Translations under genes and position numbers: made by a program
Shown: positions 55,561-64,000 of the stretch, piece after piece
Layout: each line of letters opens with the position of its first letter
Numbering within the stretch: position 1 is the first letter of the stretch
Notes under the pieces: model-generated
Database searches by the model: none
What the model saw: only the letters and a program-made list of their open reading frames with translations
What the model was told of the DNA's origin: nothing
Assembly: GCF_021462225.1 (NCBI RefSeq)
Contig: NC_061795.1
Coordinates: 51,864,880 to 51,928,879 of the forward strand
DNA: 64,000 bases
Origin: Girardinichthys multiradiatus
Lineage: Eukaryota; Chordata; Actinopteri; Cyprinodontiformes; Goodeidae
Reading direction: 5' to 3'

Positions 55561-57962
55561 ACCACTAAACGGCACCTAACTTGATACAATCTTGGACCAG
55601 GTTTGCTGCAAACTTGAAACATTTATCGAGTGTTTGGCCATTTCTTTTGCAGAAGAGCCAGGATACAATATTTGTGTTACTTGAGTTGGTTGAGGGACTT
55701 AAATTTGTTGTTAGTGTTTTTGTTTGAATGATTTGGCTGCATGAGTGTTTGGGTTTACTTATTTCCAAACCCTTGAGTGCTTGCATTGAGAGCAATGGGA
55801 TCGCATGCCATGTCTTCTTCAGTGGATACAAAATGTGAAATGATGGGTACTCTCCATCAGTAGAAGACTTAATGTGAATATTTCTTATTTTCATAGCTGT
55901 GCAGTTCCATCTTGTGGTCAACCAATTGGGAAGTTTCAGCATAAGTTTCCATACAGTCATTGATAACCTCTAATGCCTTTATGTGTGGCATCGCAGCTTC
56001 ACTAAGAAAGTCGAAGCAAAGCAAATTCTCTCAACTCACTTCCATCCTTTGAGCTTATTTTAGGCCAACTGTGAGGCTTGTCTCTAAAGCATTTTTCTAT
56101 GGTGAATAGATCTCCAAAATGCTTTTCCGGCACTTCCCAATCTGAGTCGTGTGCTTCATCTGCGCTGACCATGAGAAATCCTCCAACTGCTCTCTTTGCG
56201 TGTCCACCAAGGTGCTTCCTCAGATAATAGTCTCTCATTCCCTAGAATGTTTTTTTTTCTTTCAATCAAAGTTTCAAATGACAACTGCCAGTCTTTGAAC
56301 TTCAAAGGGTCGCCAATGAAGAATTTGGGTTCCAGAGTTGGAGAACAATTAGCATCTATTGCTTCTGCAGATGTAGGTTCTACAGAAGCAATAACTCAAC
56401 CACAGCCAAATAGATCAAAATTTGGCTGTAGTTGTGCTACAACTGCTGGAACTTGTGTAGCTTGAGGGATAAATGGTGGACTTGATGCTTTCAGTGTTTT
56501 GCTTGTGGTGGCCTTAGGTTGTACACCAGAATTATGTTGAGCTTGGTTTATGACTCTAGAAGTGTGAAACAAATGCAGGTTTTGTAGCATTTTTGACTTG
56601 GGCTGTATTTAGAGCTTGAAAAGGAATGTGTGGTGGGATAGAGATTGCTTGGATTTCATCTTAATGCTGTTTAACAAACTGTGACTTCACAAGTACTTTC
56701 AGCTACATAATAAATCTTTACTAGAGCTCTTCATCATTCAGTTTTTTAACTTCTTCCAAGTGCTCAATCTTTCTGCGCTGCTCCTCTATTGCTTGCTGCC
56801 TTTCAAAGTTCTCACCTTCCAATTTTTGTAGTTCAGCTGCTTCCCTTTCTTGCTCCTCCGTTACTGCTAATATTACTTCAGGTTCGGCTGCCTCAGCCTC
56901 TGCTTCCATTCTTTTGATTGATTGTGAGCATGATTGACCTGAACCACCTTCAGACATTTGTGATTTTGATCCTGATTTAATACTTTCTAGTCCTAAGCAT
57001 GACCCAACATCTAGCCATGGCTCCTCATCGCCTTCTGCAAGGTCTCCCTGTAGCTGATTTTCACCTTTTTTAACAATGAACGCGAAAAGAGATGAACATG
57101 CTTCCACTTTACGCCTTGCATCTGCATCAAAAGTTTGTGTTTGGCATATTTGTTCGTAAATGGCTTGTACATCTTTGCAGGTGACATTTACATTATTAAT
57201 CAGCTCATTTCATTTGCTCTCTGAAGCTTCTTTTCTTAATATTACTTTGCTCAGTCTTGCTTTATAACTCAATTTTTCAAAAACAACTGCATATCTGTGA
57301 TGGAGGCTTTTAATTTTGTCCTCTTGAAGCTCTTTACCCTTTTCAGTTAGTGTTCTTACTCGTTGACATTTACACACAGTCTGTGCATCTGTAATTTGCT
57401 CAGTATCAATTTCTTCCACTTCAGTAAATGGTTAAAGCATGGTGCTCTTCATCCATCTTGTGAGTCTAATTAAATGTCAGTCAGTGCACCATGTTAAATT
57501 TAAAAATACTTCTTCAAATTTGGATCTTATTATATGACTTGAATATTACTTTGGGATTACCGTTACTTTATACTTTAACTGAAATGAGCTTCACACAAAT
57601 ACAGATATGCGTCAATGTAAAGAGCTTTGTAAACTTCACGTTTAGTTTGACCTTAAGCAAATGCACAAAGCTCTTTCCTAAACAACATAGCATTACTTTG
57701 AAGTACAGTCGAAATTCAGTAATGTGTTATAGAAACTTATTGTGGACCTTTAAACTTGATTGAAACCACTCTTATTGTTAATTTCGTGCTTACTCCATTT
57801 AAATAACTTTGTTGCTGCTGTTCTTGGCTGCTTATGAGCTGTTGGCGTGAGTAATGGTGCACCCTTGTGTTGCACCACTGTACCGTCACTCACTGCAGCT
57901 GCCTTATTCTTAATATGTTTCTCACCAGTGCTGGCTGGGCGCGTTTTCACCCTAACTCCGAA
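55561..57962 (-). pseudogene. BEL/Pao retrotransposon gag, 5' part of element
   Basis: Follows its LTR on the minus strand. Frames: 57989-57750 (basic leader), 57419-57210 (LTEKGKELQEDKIKSLHHRY, KLSYKARLSKVIL), 57107-56721 (acidic, then a coiled-coil rich in E/Q/R: ENFERQQAIEEQRRKIEHLE), 56238-56002 (YYLRKHLGGHAKRAVGGFLM, WPKISSKDGSELREF) and 55960-55565 (LPNWLTTRWNCTAMKIRN, then a FCKRNGQTLDKCFKF zinc-knuckle-like end). The middle frames are the DUF1759-type core of BEL/Pao. Pol is missing; several breaks. Confidence 0.82.
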
Positions 57963-58263
57963 ATGACAACACAGGCACTGCTTCTTCAATACGGGTGTAT
58001 TCCTTTGGTTTATTGAATGCTGTCAAAACTAGAGACATAGAACACGAAGGCTTTAGGAACTTAACTGAGTTAAAAGTAACAAAAAGTTATCTCGTGGCCC
58101 CTTACCAGGTCCTTGGCGAATAACCTTATAGTCTTGTGCATTCTAAATTAACATATACAATAACTAGAACACCAGGAATATTACACAACCCAATTATAAC
58201 AAAATGCCTTGTTCCGGTTAGCGAATTGACCAGGGTGCTGCAAACACACCTACTAATGCACCA
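57963..58263 (-). repeat. BEL/Pao 5' LTR
   Basis: Minus strand: TGGTGCATTAGTAGGTG ... CAATAAACC (polyadenylation signal near 58005) ... CCTGTGTTGTCA. Immediately upstream of the gag leader. Ends approximate to a few bases. Confidence 0.55.
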
Positions 58264-59560
58264 CTGGTGTGAGCTGATGAGTTACTATTAGATGTAAGAT
58301 GTTCTAAGCTGGCACAGGCTTACTGGGTGGAATTAAAGGGATCTGGAGAAGAACAACCAACAACAAAGGTTTTTGTGAATGTTGGGAATATTCAGGTCAA
58401 AGTAAATACAAAGAATGTGGATATAATATTAATACAATAGCAGCTAAATATTGTTTAAATACCTTAGAATATGAACCAAACACTGTGTGTAGAAATGTTC
58501 CTCCATGGATACTTCCAATGCCTAGTATCGACTTACAGCTTGTAGAAGAGAGAATGGGAAAGAAGTGTAAATGATATTGCATGTATGGTAGTAGAATATG
58601 TAAAGAGAAGTTATTAAAATGATATGTTATTATTTACTGATGGCTCAAAAGATCCAGGCAATGGACAAGTGGGTCCAGGGGTATTTATACCATAATTTAA
58701 TGCTGAAATATGTAAAAGACTTAATTATAAACTGTCTGTTTTTACAGTAGAAATAATTGCTATTATCGTAGGGTTACAATGGATAGAGGTAAAACCTGAT
58801 AGGGCAGTCATTTGTTCAGACTCTACAGCAGCATGAAATACTTTGATTAAAAAAAAAACAGCTAGAAGTACTTTGTTGATGGAAATAATTACATTACTTT
58901 TAAAAATCTAAAGAGCTGGACATGATGTACAATTCTGCTGGGTTCCTGCACATGTTGGAGTGGAGGGAAATGAAAAAGTAGATGAGATTGCAAAGAGAGC
59001 ATTGAACCTTAAAAAATAATGAAATAATAAAAGGAAAAGGTGAGTCTAAATCATTAATAAGAGCAGTGAGGGATATATGGCAGGAGAGGTGGGACACAAT
59101 ATTAAAGGAAGATATTACAGAATACAGAAACTATTTAAGGTGAAAGTCTTTAAAGAAAAGTGCAAAAGAGAAGAAGGGATTTTTTCAAGGTGAAGGTTGG
59201 TGAATATTGAATTAAAATTAACTTTTTTTAATGTCAAAGTGTTTCTAATGAATGGGATGTCTGTGGTGTCCCTAAAGATGTAGAACATATTATTTTGAGG
59301 TGTAGTAAATATGATTATGGAGTAGGAGTATAATGCAGGATAGGATCTATGAGTTGGGACGAGGATGAAACTTGAAAGAAGTATTAATAATGGAAATATA
59401 AATGAATGGTGTAAAGCGTGATTTTTTCATTCAGAATGTAACCTGAACGATACAGCCTGAGATTACACACTCCGGTGCAGTAGGTGGCGATATGCACCTG
59501 AAAAGGTTAATTGCGTGTCACCAATGAAATCAGAAACGAAGAAGGAGAAGAAGACGGAAG
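58264..59560 (+). mobile_element. RNase-H-bearing LINE, 3' part, next to ZNF276
   Basis: Decayed plus-strand LINE. Reads DELLLDVRCSKLAQAYWVEL near 58270. The RNase H region is FTDGSKDPGNGQVGPGVFIP (58635-58695), then VFTVEIIAIIVGLQWIE, ICSDSTAA and CWVPAHVGVEGNEKVDEIAK. Later comes a zinc-knuckle-like end (VSLKM near 59270). The 3' UTR near 59465-59560 has AGTAGGTGGCGATATGCACC and a GAAGAAGGAGAAGAAGACGG tail. RNase H suggests the I/jockey-type group. Same family as 28041-28500. 5' end cut by the BEL LTR. Confidence 0.8.
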
Positions 59561-60154
59561 TATTTCCGGGTTGTATTGTTTACAGTGGGAGCAACTTCCC
59601 AGCCGCGAAGTTAGTTTTTATGTTTGAGCGGCTCAAAAAGTAAAACGTGTTCTCCAGGCGCTAGACTTTACGCCTGCCAAAGGTGGGCTTTATTTTCTAG
59701 CCTCATACGGCGCAGACTCACTAAAGCTAACCGGGCTAAGCGGCTAACGTCAGCGTCTAGGTTTTCTGACAGTCAGCATGAAGCAGATATCTAAAGTGAT
59801 GATAAAACATTAAAGCTGCTTCATAATCCTTGCTAAGGAAAACCTACAGAAGCTGGATCATATTAATGGTTATTGTCAGTCACGTCAATGAATTGATCTC
59901 CAGAATTACTTTACTGTAATACATCCTCTGAATTATTTTTTTTAGTATTTTTGAAGTATTTGTTTTAAGGAAACCGAGTTCCTTCGAGATCACATTAATG
60001 AACGAGCATACTTTCTTTTTCTCTTGTTGAGCCCAGTAGAACAATTAAAAGCAAGTTTTATCTCAGTGGCTCATGGGGGTGTTTCTTCCCACAGTGGAAG
60101 GGCAGCAGGACATTATTCAGAAAATCAGGCCCTGAAGGCCCAATTACATAAACC
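59561..60154 (+). promoter_or_regulatory. znf276: ZNF276 promoter and 5' UTR region
   Basis: A GC-richer island (about 59560-59770) with GACGGAAGTATTTCCGGGTT, paired ETS-like GGAA cores in opposite orientation, right after the LINE tail. A splice acceptor (TTCTTCCCACAG, ending 60094) before the ATG suggests a 5' UTR intron. No TATA box seen. Transcription start inferred only. Confidence 0.5.
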
Positions 60155-60395
60155 ATGAAGAAGAAAGTCCGGCATCTAAAGACCTCATCCCAACAAGCTG
60201 GCAGAGTGCAGACAGCAGCAGATGGATGTGAGGAGAAAAAGGCGCCTGGAAGCAGAGAGAAACTCCACAAGACTGCCCCCCCAACCACAGACTGCTTGTG
60301 TCCTGAAAATACTGGGATGGACACACACTCAGACCTAAGCATGAAAAAAGATGATGTTGGAAGGAAACATCCAGAGAGCAAGTCCAGATCTTCAG
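60155..60395 (+). CDS. znf276: ZNF276 exon 1 (start codon)
   Basis: ATG at 60155, 80 codons plus one base. Lys-rich start MKKKVRHLKTSSQQ, ends SKSRSSG at the donor GTGAGT. Poorly conserved part. Confidence 0.85.
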
Positions 60396-62379
60396 GTGAG
60401 TGGTTCAAACATGGAGCTTAATGCAGAGAATGTTTTTTCTCAAAGGTGGAAATCTGGAGAGAAACTGTTGTGTTTTAATGTAAATATTCCCTCTCCCACT
60501 TTATACAGCTTGCATCCATCCATAGGTGTTGAGGGATTTTGTGTTTTAGCCCCTTAACATTCACCCCGAAATGTCTAAAAACATGGTTTTAAGACATTGA
60601 TTTTAACCAAATGGTTGGAGCACACGCAATAGCCTGGTTTCTGTGTCACCGTAGGAAAAAGATTCTTCTTTTTTCTAGCCATCTGGGAGCTTATTGATAA
60701 CAAAACAAGATGAATAAGAAATGGACACGAGCAACCTTTGACCACTGGAAGAAAATGACAGGGTGTCATAGTTTAAAGACCTCAGAAAAGCAAGCAATTA
60801 TTAGACAGTCCCATTGTTTGTGGTTATAATCATGTCCCTAACTCTTGATTTTGATTTATCATGAAATAAAAACAGAATCTATTGTATGCGTTTGAATATC
60901 AGAAAACAGAAGTTCTGACCTGCTTACCATTGGTCATACCTGACTGATCTCCGGGCAGAGCAGGGCGCTCACTGGTCAGAGGGCTCATGAATGGGAGCCA
61001 AGTGGTCAGAGCTGATTACGGGAAATCCGTCAATTTCTCAGGGTGTCACTGGTTTTCGAAGATGATTTAAGTTTTTTTAAACCCACTGCTGTGGAACTGC
61101 CTTCTTTGTTGAAAACATTAGTTTGGTACTTTTTAGAACCCTGGGCTGGAAGTGGAGCTAAGATGTGGAAACATGTATGCACCTGTTTTGTCTCCCAGCA
61201 GGCAGACTCTCCACTGCTGTCTGTCGTCTCTGCCATGGAAAGTTCTCCGCACGCAGCCTGAGGCATGCCTTTCACAGATGGCCTCAGGATTCCCTGGAAA
61301 TCTTGGACTCCACCCCCCAGTCGTCCCTCCTGTTCCATACAGACTTCCAAAGCTTGGTTGGTGTCCAGTTGGACCGTGATCCCCAACTTTCAGAGTTTAT
61401 CTGCAAAAAGTGCCACACCAAGTTCTACAAGTGCTACAACATCTTGATCAGGTTTCTGCAGAGAGTCAACCTACCGCCTGTTGGAAAGGGGAACCGGTGA
61501 GGGTCAGAAAATGGAAACATAGCTCAGCGTGTCTTTAAAAGTCTGTTTTCATGAAGCAAAGTGCAGAATCTAAAGCACCGTTTTGTTTGATTTCAGGAAG
61601 AACATAAAGTGTCCAAACTCCTCAGCAAACACTGTAGAAAGTAAAAAAAAATCTTTCCTTATTTTGTTTTTGGCCAACACAATCAAACTACTTGCAGGGT
61701 GTGTTTACAGATTTTTCTTTTTTCTTTCAGCACCACTGTCCTTCACATCTGACCCAAAGTGCCTCCACAGTCTGGTTACCTGGGCTCACCTTCATGGTGA
61801 GGCCTGCCGGTCCTGCCCTGACCTCAAGGAGGTGCTGGAGGGCCAATGTTGGGGTTCAGTGAAGGCTGTGTGGGGCTGTGTTGATGGTCACAGGTACATC
61901 ATGGACACTCAGAGCACCACTGCTTCTTACCTGGGACACAAAGTGAACTCTAGCAGACGATCTTTAAGGATGGGGAATAATGAGGAATTAATGTCAGAGA
62001 AGGAACAGGAACGGTTGGATGAGGAAGAAAACTCTGCTGGAAATAAAAGGTTATTGGATGGAAGTATGAACTCTCTGGTTCAGCGAAGTCTCCCCTCAAG
62101 AACGGAACAGAACTTGGTGCCGGATGACTGGACCGGAAGGGAAGGTGAGAGTGTTTCTGCATCATTGGACCTTCAGAGGGTTAGAGCATCACCAGCTCTA
62201 ACTTGTGGGTCTGAGGCTGAAATTGAGATGTGGTCTTAGAGGGATTTATGATGCAGAGATTTTATTCTTGGATTTGGAGACTGATCCAGTTGGTTTTCCC
62301 CAGATTTTCTTGAGGAGGCACTGTCTCCAGCTGCAGCCCCGCTACAGGACCGGACTGCTGACAGCGATCTGTCTGACAG
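60155..62379 (+). CDS. znf276: ZNF276 (zinc finger protein 276), exons 1-5, 3' part outside
   Basis: Host nuclear protein gene. Coding exons: 60155-60395, 61202-61496, 61597-61640, 61731-62144, 62304-62379. All have GT/AG borders and phases close to one frame of 1070 nt (about 356 aa, phase 2 at the end). After a basic N-terminus comes a ZAD zinc-binding domain: VCRLCHGKF at the front and FICKKCHTKFYKC at the back give the two CxxC pairs. A conserved domain follows (SLVTWAHLHGEACRSC, VKAVWGCVDGHRYIMDT), then an acidic linker (DSDLSD). These match human ZNF276 as remembered. The C-terminal C2H2 fingers should follow past 64000. VPS9D1 lies upstream, head-to-head, as in mammals. Confidence 0.92.
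60396..61201. other. ZNF276 intron 1
   Basis: No transposon or RNA gene recognised. Confidence 0.6.
61202..61496 (+). CDS. znf276: ZNF276 exon 2 (ZAD domain)
   Basis: 295 nt. GRLSTAVCRLCHGKFSARSL, DFQSLVGVQLDRDPQ, CKKCHTKFYKCYNILIRFLQ, RVNLPP. Acceptor TCCCAGCAG, donor GTGAGG. Confidence 0.93.
61597..61640 (+). CDS. znf276: ZNF276 exon 3 (44 nt)
   Basis: RKNIKCPNSSANTVE. Acceptor GATTTCAG, donor GTAAAA. It is kept because it links the phases of exons 2 and 4. Confidence 0.75.
61731..62144 (+). CDS. znf276: ZNF276 exon 4
   Basis: 414 nt. TPLSFTSDPKCLHSLVTWAH, VWGCVDGHRYIMDTQS, then a Ser/Glu-rich linker to DWTGRE. Acceptor TTTCTTTCAG, donor GTGAGA. Reading past the donor reaches a stop at 62239. 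Confidence 0.9.
62304..62379 (+). CDS. znf276: ZNF276 exon 5
   Basis: 76 nt. DFLEEALSPAAAPLQDRTAD, SDLSD. Acceptor TTTTCCCCAG, donor GTTAGA. Phase continues to an exon outside the window. Confidence 0.8.
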
Positions 62380-62597
62380 GTTAGACTGAACCACTCAGAT
62401 TAAACAGGAAACACTAGAATTTATCATTGGTGTCATTGAAGCATTATTTATTTATTTCAAACATATACAAATTTTCTTCATTTACTTTCCGGCTTGCTTG
62501 AAAAGGAGCTAAGCAGAAGTATAAACTTATTTGACATACCCTCATATATACACACTGCTCAAAAAATAAAGGGAGCACTTAAATGACACAATATAAC

Positions 62598-62846
62598 AAA
62601 AGTTACGTATGTAACTACGGTTCTATGAATCCTGGATGACCGCCAGAGATTCTCTGTCACTCAGAATCCTTGCTTCCGTGAGAAGATTCTGTAGGAACAG
62701 AGCCTCGGATGACGTAGGCATATATAGCCTCTGTGGTCATCCGGTGTCACAGGTGGGACTCTGTTGGTGTAATTACTTGAACTGCCCATGCGCAAAGGGA
62801 ACATTCAGTGCTTTCAGCACCGCCCTCTGGCAGTCAGTAGGGGTGA
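62598..62846. mobile_element. 249-bp insert with 8-bp target duplication
   Basis: Flanked by AATATAAC at 62590-62597 and 62847-62854; removing it restores the Tc1 end. Starts AAAAGTTACGTATGTAAC and ends CAGTCAGTAGGGGTGA. It lacks clear terminal inverted repeats, though GACCGCCAGAG and CCCTCTGGCAG near the ends are inverse. The 8-bp duplication suggests hAT; a SINE is also possible. Confidence 0.65.
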
Positions 62847-63102
62847 AATATAACTCCAAGTAAATCCAACTTCTGTGAAATCAAACTGTCCACTTAGGAA
62901 GAAACACTGATTGACAATCAATTTCACATCTTGTTGTCCAAATGGAAAAGACAACAGGAGGAAATCTTTGGTGATTATCAAGACACTCAATAAAGGAGTG
63001 GTTCTGCAGGTGGGGACCACAGACCACTTCTCAGTACCGATGCTTTCTGGCTGATGTTTTGGTCACTTTTGAATGTTGGTGGTGCTTTCACACTCGTGGT
63101 AG

Positions 63103-63723
63103 CATGAGACGGACTCTACAACCCACACAAGTGGCTCAGGTAGTGCAGCTCATCCAGGATGGCACATCAATGCCAGCTGTGGCAAGAAGGTTTGCTGTGT
63201 CTGTCAGCGTAGTGTCCAGAACCTGGAGGCGCTACGATCTGCTGCCTGCAACATCCTTCAGCATGACCAGTTTGGTAGTGGGTCAGTAATGGTGTGGGGT
63301 GGCATTTCTTTCCATGAGCTCGCCAGAGGTAGCCTGACTGCCATTAGGTACTGAGATGAGATCTTCAGACCCCTTGTGAGACCATATGCTGGTGCGGTTG
63401 GTCCTGGGTTCCTCCTAATGCAGGACAATGCTAGACCTCATGTGGCTGGAGTGTGTCAGCAGTTCCTGCAAGATGAAGACATTGAAGCTATGGACTGGCC
63501 CGCCCGTTCCCCAGACCTGAATCTGATTGAGCACATCTGGGACATCATGTCTCGCTCCATCCACCAACGTCACGTTGCACCACAGACTGTCCAGGAGTTG
63601 GTGGATGTTTTAGTCCAGGTCTGGGAGGAGATCCCTCAGGAGACCATCCACCGTCTCATCAGGAGCATGCCCAGGAGTTGTAGGGAGGTCATACAGACAC
63701 GTGGAGGTCACACACAATACTGA
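63103..63723 (+). pseudogene. Tc1 transposase with internal deletion
   Basis: HTH part [37 protein letters not shown], then a deletion that removes the first catalytic Asp region. It resumes at [10 protein letters not shown] and, in another frame, LLMQDNARPHVAGVCQQFL (second D), SPDLNLIEHIWDIMSR (E) and the end GGHTQY. Cannot be active. Confidence 0.88.
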
Positions 63724-64000
63724 GCCTCATTTTGACTTGTTTTAAGGACATTACATCAAAGTTGGATCAGCCTCTAGTGTGTTTTTACACTTTAATTTTG
63801 TGTGTGACCCTAAATCCAGGCCTCCATTGGTTTATAAATTTGATTTCCATTGATGATTATTGTGGGATTTTGTTGTCAGAACATTTAACTTTGTACAGAA
63901 CAAAGTATCTAATGAGAATATTTCATTCATTCAGATCTAGGATGTTATTTGAGTGTTCACTTTATTTGTTTGAGCAGTGTGTATACATATACAGTACAGA

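Larger units (their letters stand above)
62551..63981 (+). mobile_element. Tc1-like transposon in ZNF276 intron 5
   Basis: 1431 bp flanked by TA (62549-62550, 63982-63983). Tips CACACTGCTCAAAAAA and inverse GAGCAGTGTG. It carries a broken transposase and a second insertion at 62598-62846 in its left end. Confidence 0.88.

Noticed and set aside
62145..62239. ZNF276 exon 4 read-through to a stop as the true C-terminus
   Set aside because: A good donor at 62145 and an in-phase exon at 62304 continue the protein; the read-through part looks intronic.
1..64000. CRISPR array or bacterial-type defence system
   Set aside because: Repeats here are transposon ends and monomers; no regular spacer pattern and the DNA is clearly vertebrate.

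Overview
The window is vertebrate, almost certainly a ray-finned (percomorph-type) fish. The evidence is spliced host genes with GT..AG introns, AT-rich introns, and a dense mix of mobile elements typical of teleosts: Tc1/mariner with long inverted repeats, Rex1-like, L2, L1 and RNase-H LINEs, Ty3/gypsy chromoviruses, BEL/Pao, an endogenous retrovirus, and hAT- and Harbinger-like short elements. I cannot name the species.

Two host genes are recognisable, both read exon by exon with splice phases that close. On the minus strand, VPS9D1 runs from its ATG at 28038 down to exon 9 at 8323. That is nine coding exons, 905 coding nt, about 301 aa: the MIT-like N-terminus and the coiled-coil/linker region. 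The exons for the VPS9 (Rab GEF) domain are not found and must lie left of the window or be lost. On the plus strand, ZNF276 starts at 60155. Its first five coding exons (1070 nt, about 356 aa, including the ZAD zinc-binding domain) are present; the C2H2 fingers lie beyond base 64000. In mammals these genes are close head-to-head neighbours. Here the order and orientation are kept, but about 32 kb of nested transposable elements separate them.

Layout. 1-8300: L2, an apparently intact Tc1, a Rex1-like LINE with an inverted 5' end, and a second Rex1-like LINE whose 5' UTR is made of tandem monomers interrupted by a SINE. 8300-28040: VPS9D1, whose introns carry an L1 with a nested hAT MITE, a Tc1 inside a hAT-like element, a 2.1 kb element of ~260 bp monomers, an internally deleted LINE, a candidate extra first exon, and a fold-back element holding a Rex1-like LINE. 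28041-33530: LINE fragments and a gypsy chromovirus with 3' LTR and nearly complete RT/RNase H/integrase/chromodomain. 33530-42070: a Rex1-like LINE, a retroviral pol remnant with a Harbinger-like MITE, a nearly intact Tc1 and a solo LTR with a perfect 5-bp target duplication. 42070-48020: about 6 kb with few assignable features. 48020-58260: a retroviral LTR, a second MITE copy, a gypsy split by a Rex1-like LINE, a gag remnant holding a solo LTR, and a BEL/Pao 5' LTR plus gag. 58260-59560: an RNase-H LINE ending just upstream of ZNF276. 59560-64000: ZNF276 promoter, exons 1-5 and a Tc1 in intron 5.

I found no prokaryotic-style system, CRISPR array, rRNA or convincing tRNA gene. The most notable points are the expanded VPS9D1/ZNF276 interval with the same LINE family's 3' end lying sense-oriented directly upstream of both genes, the intact Tc1, the two LINE 5'-inversion junctions, the monomeric 5' UTR, and several insertions whose target-site duplications can be read exactly.
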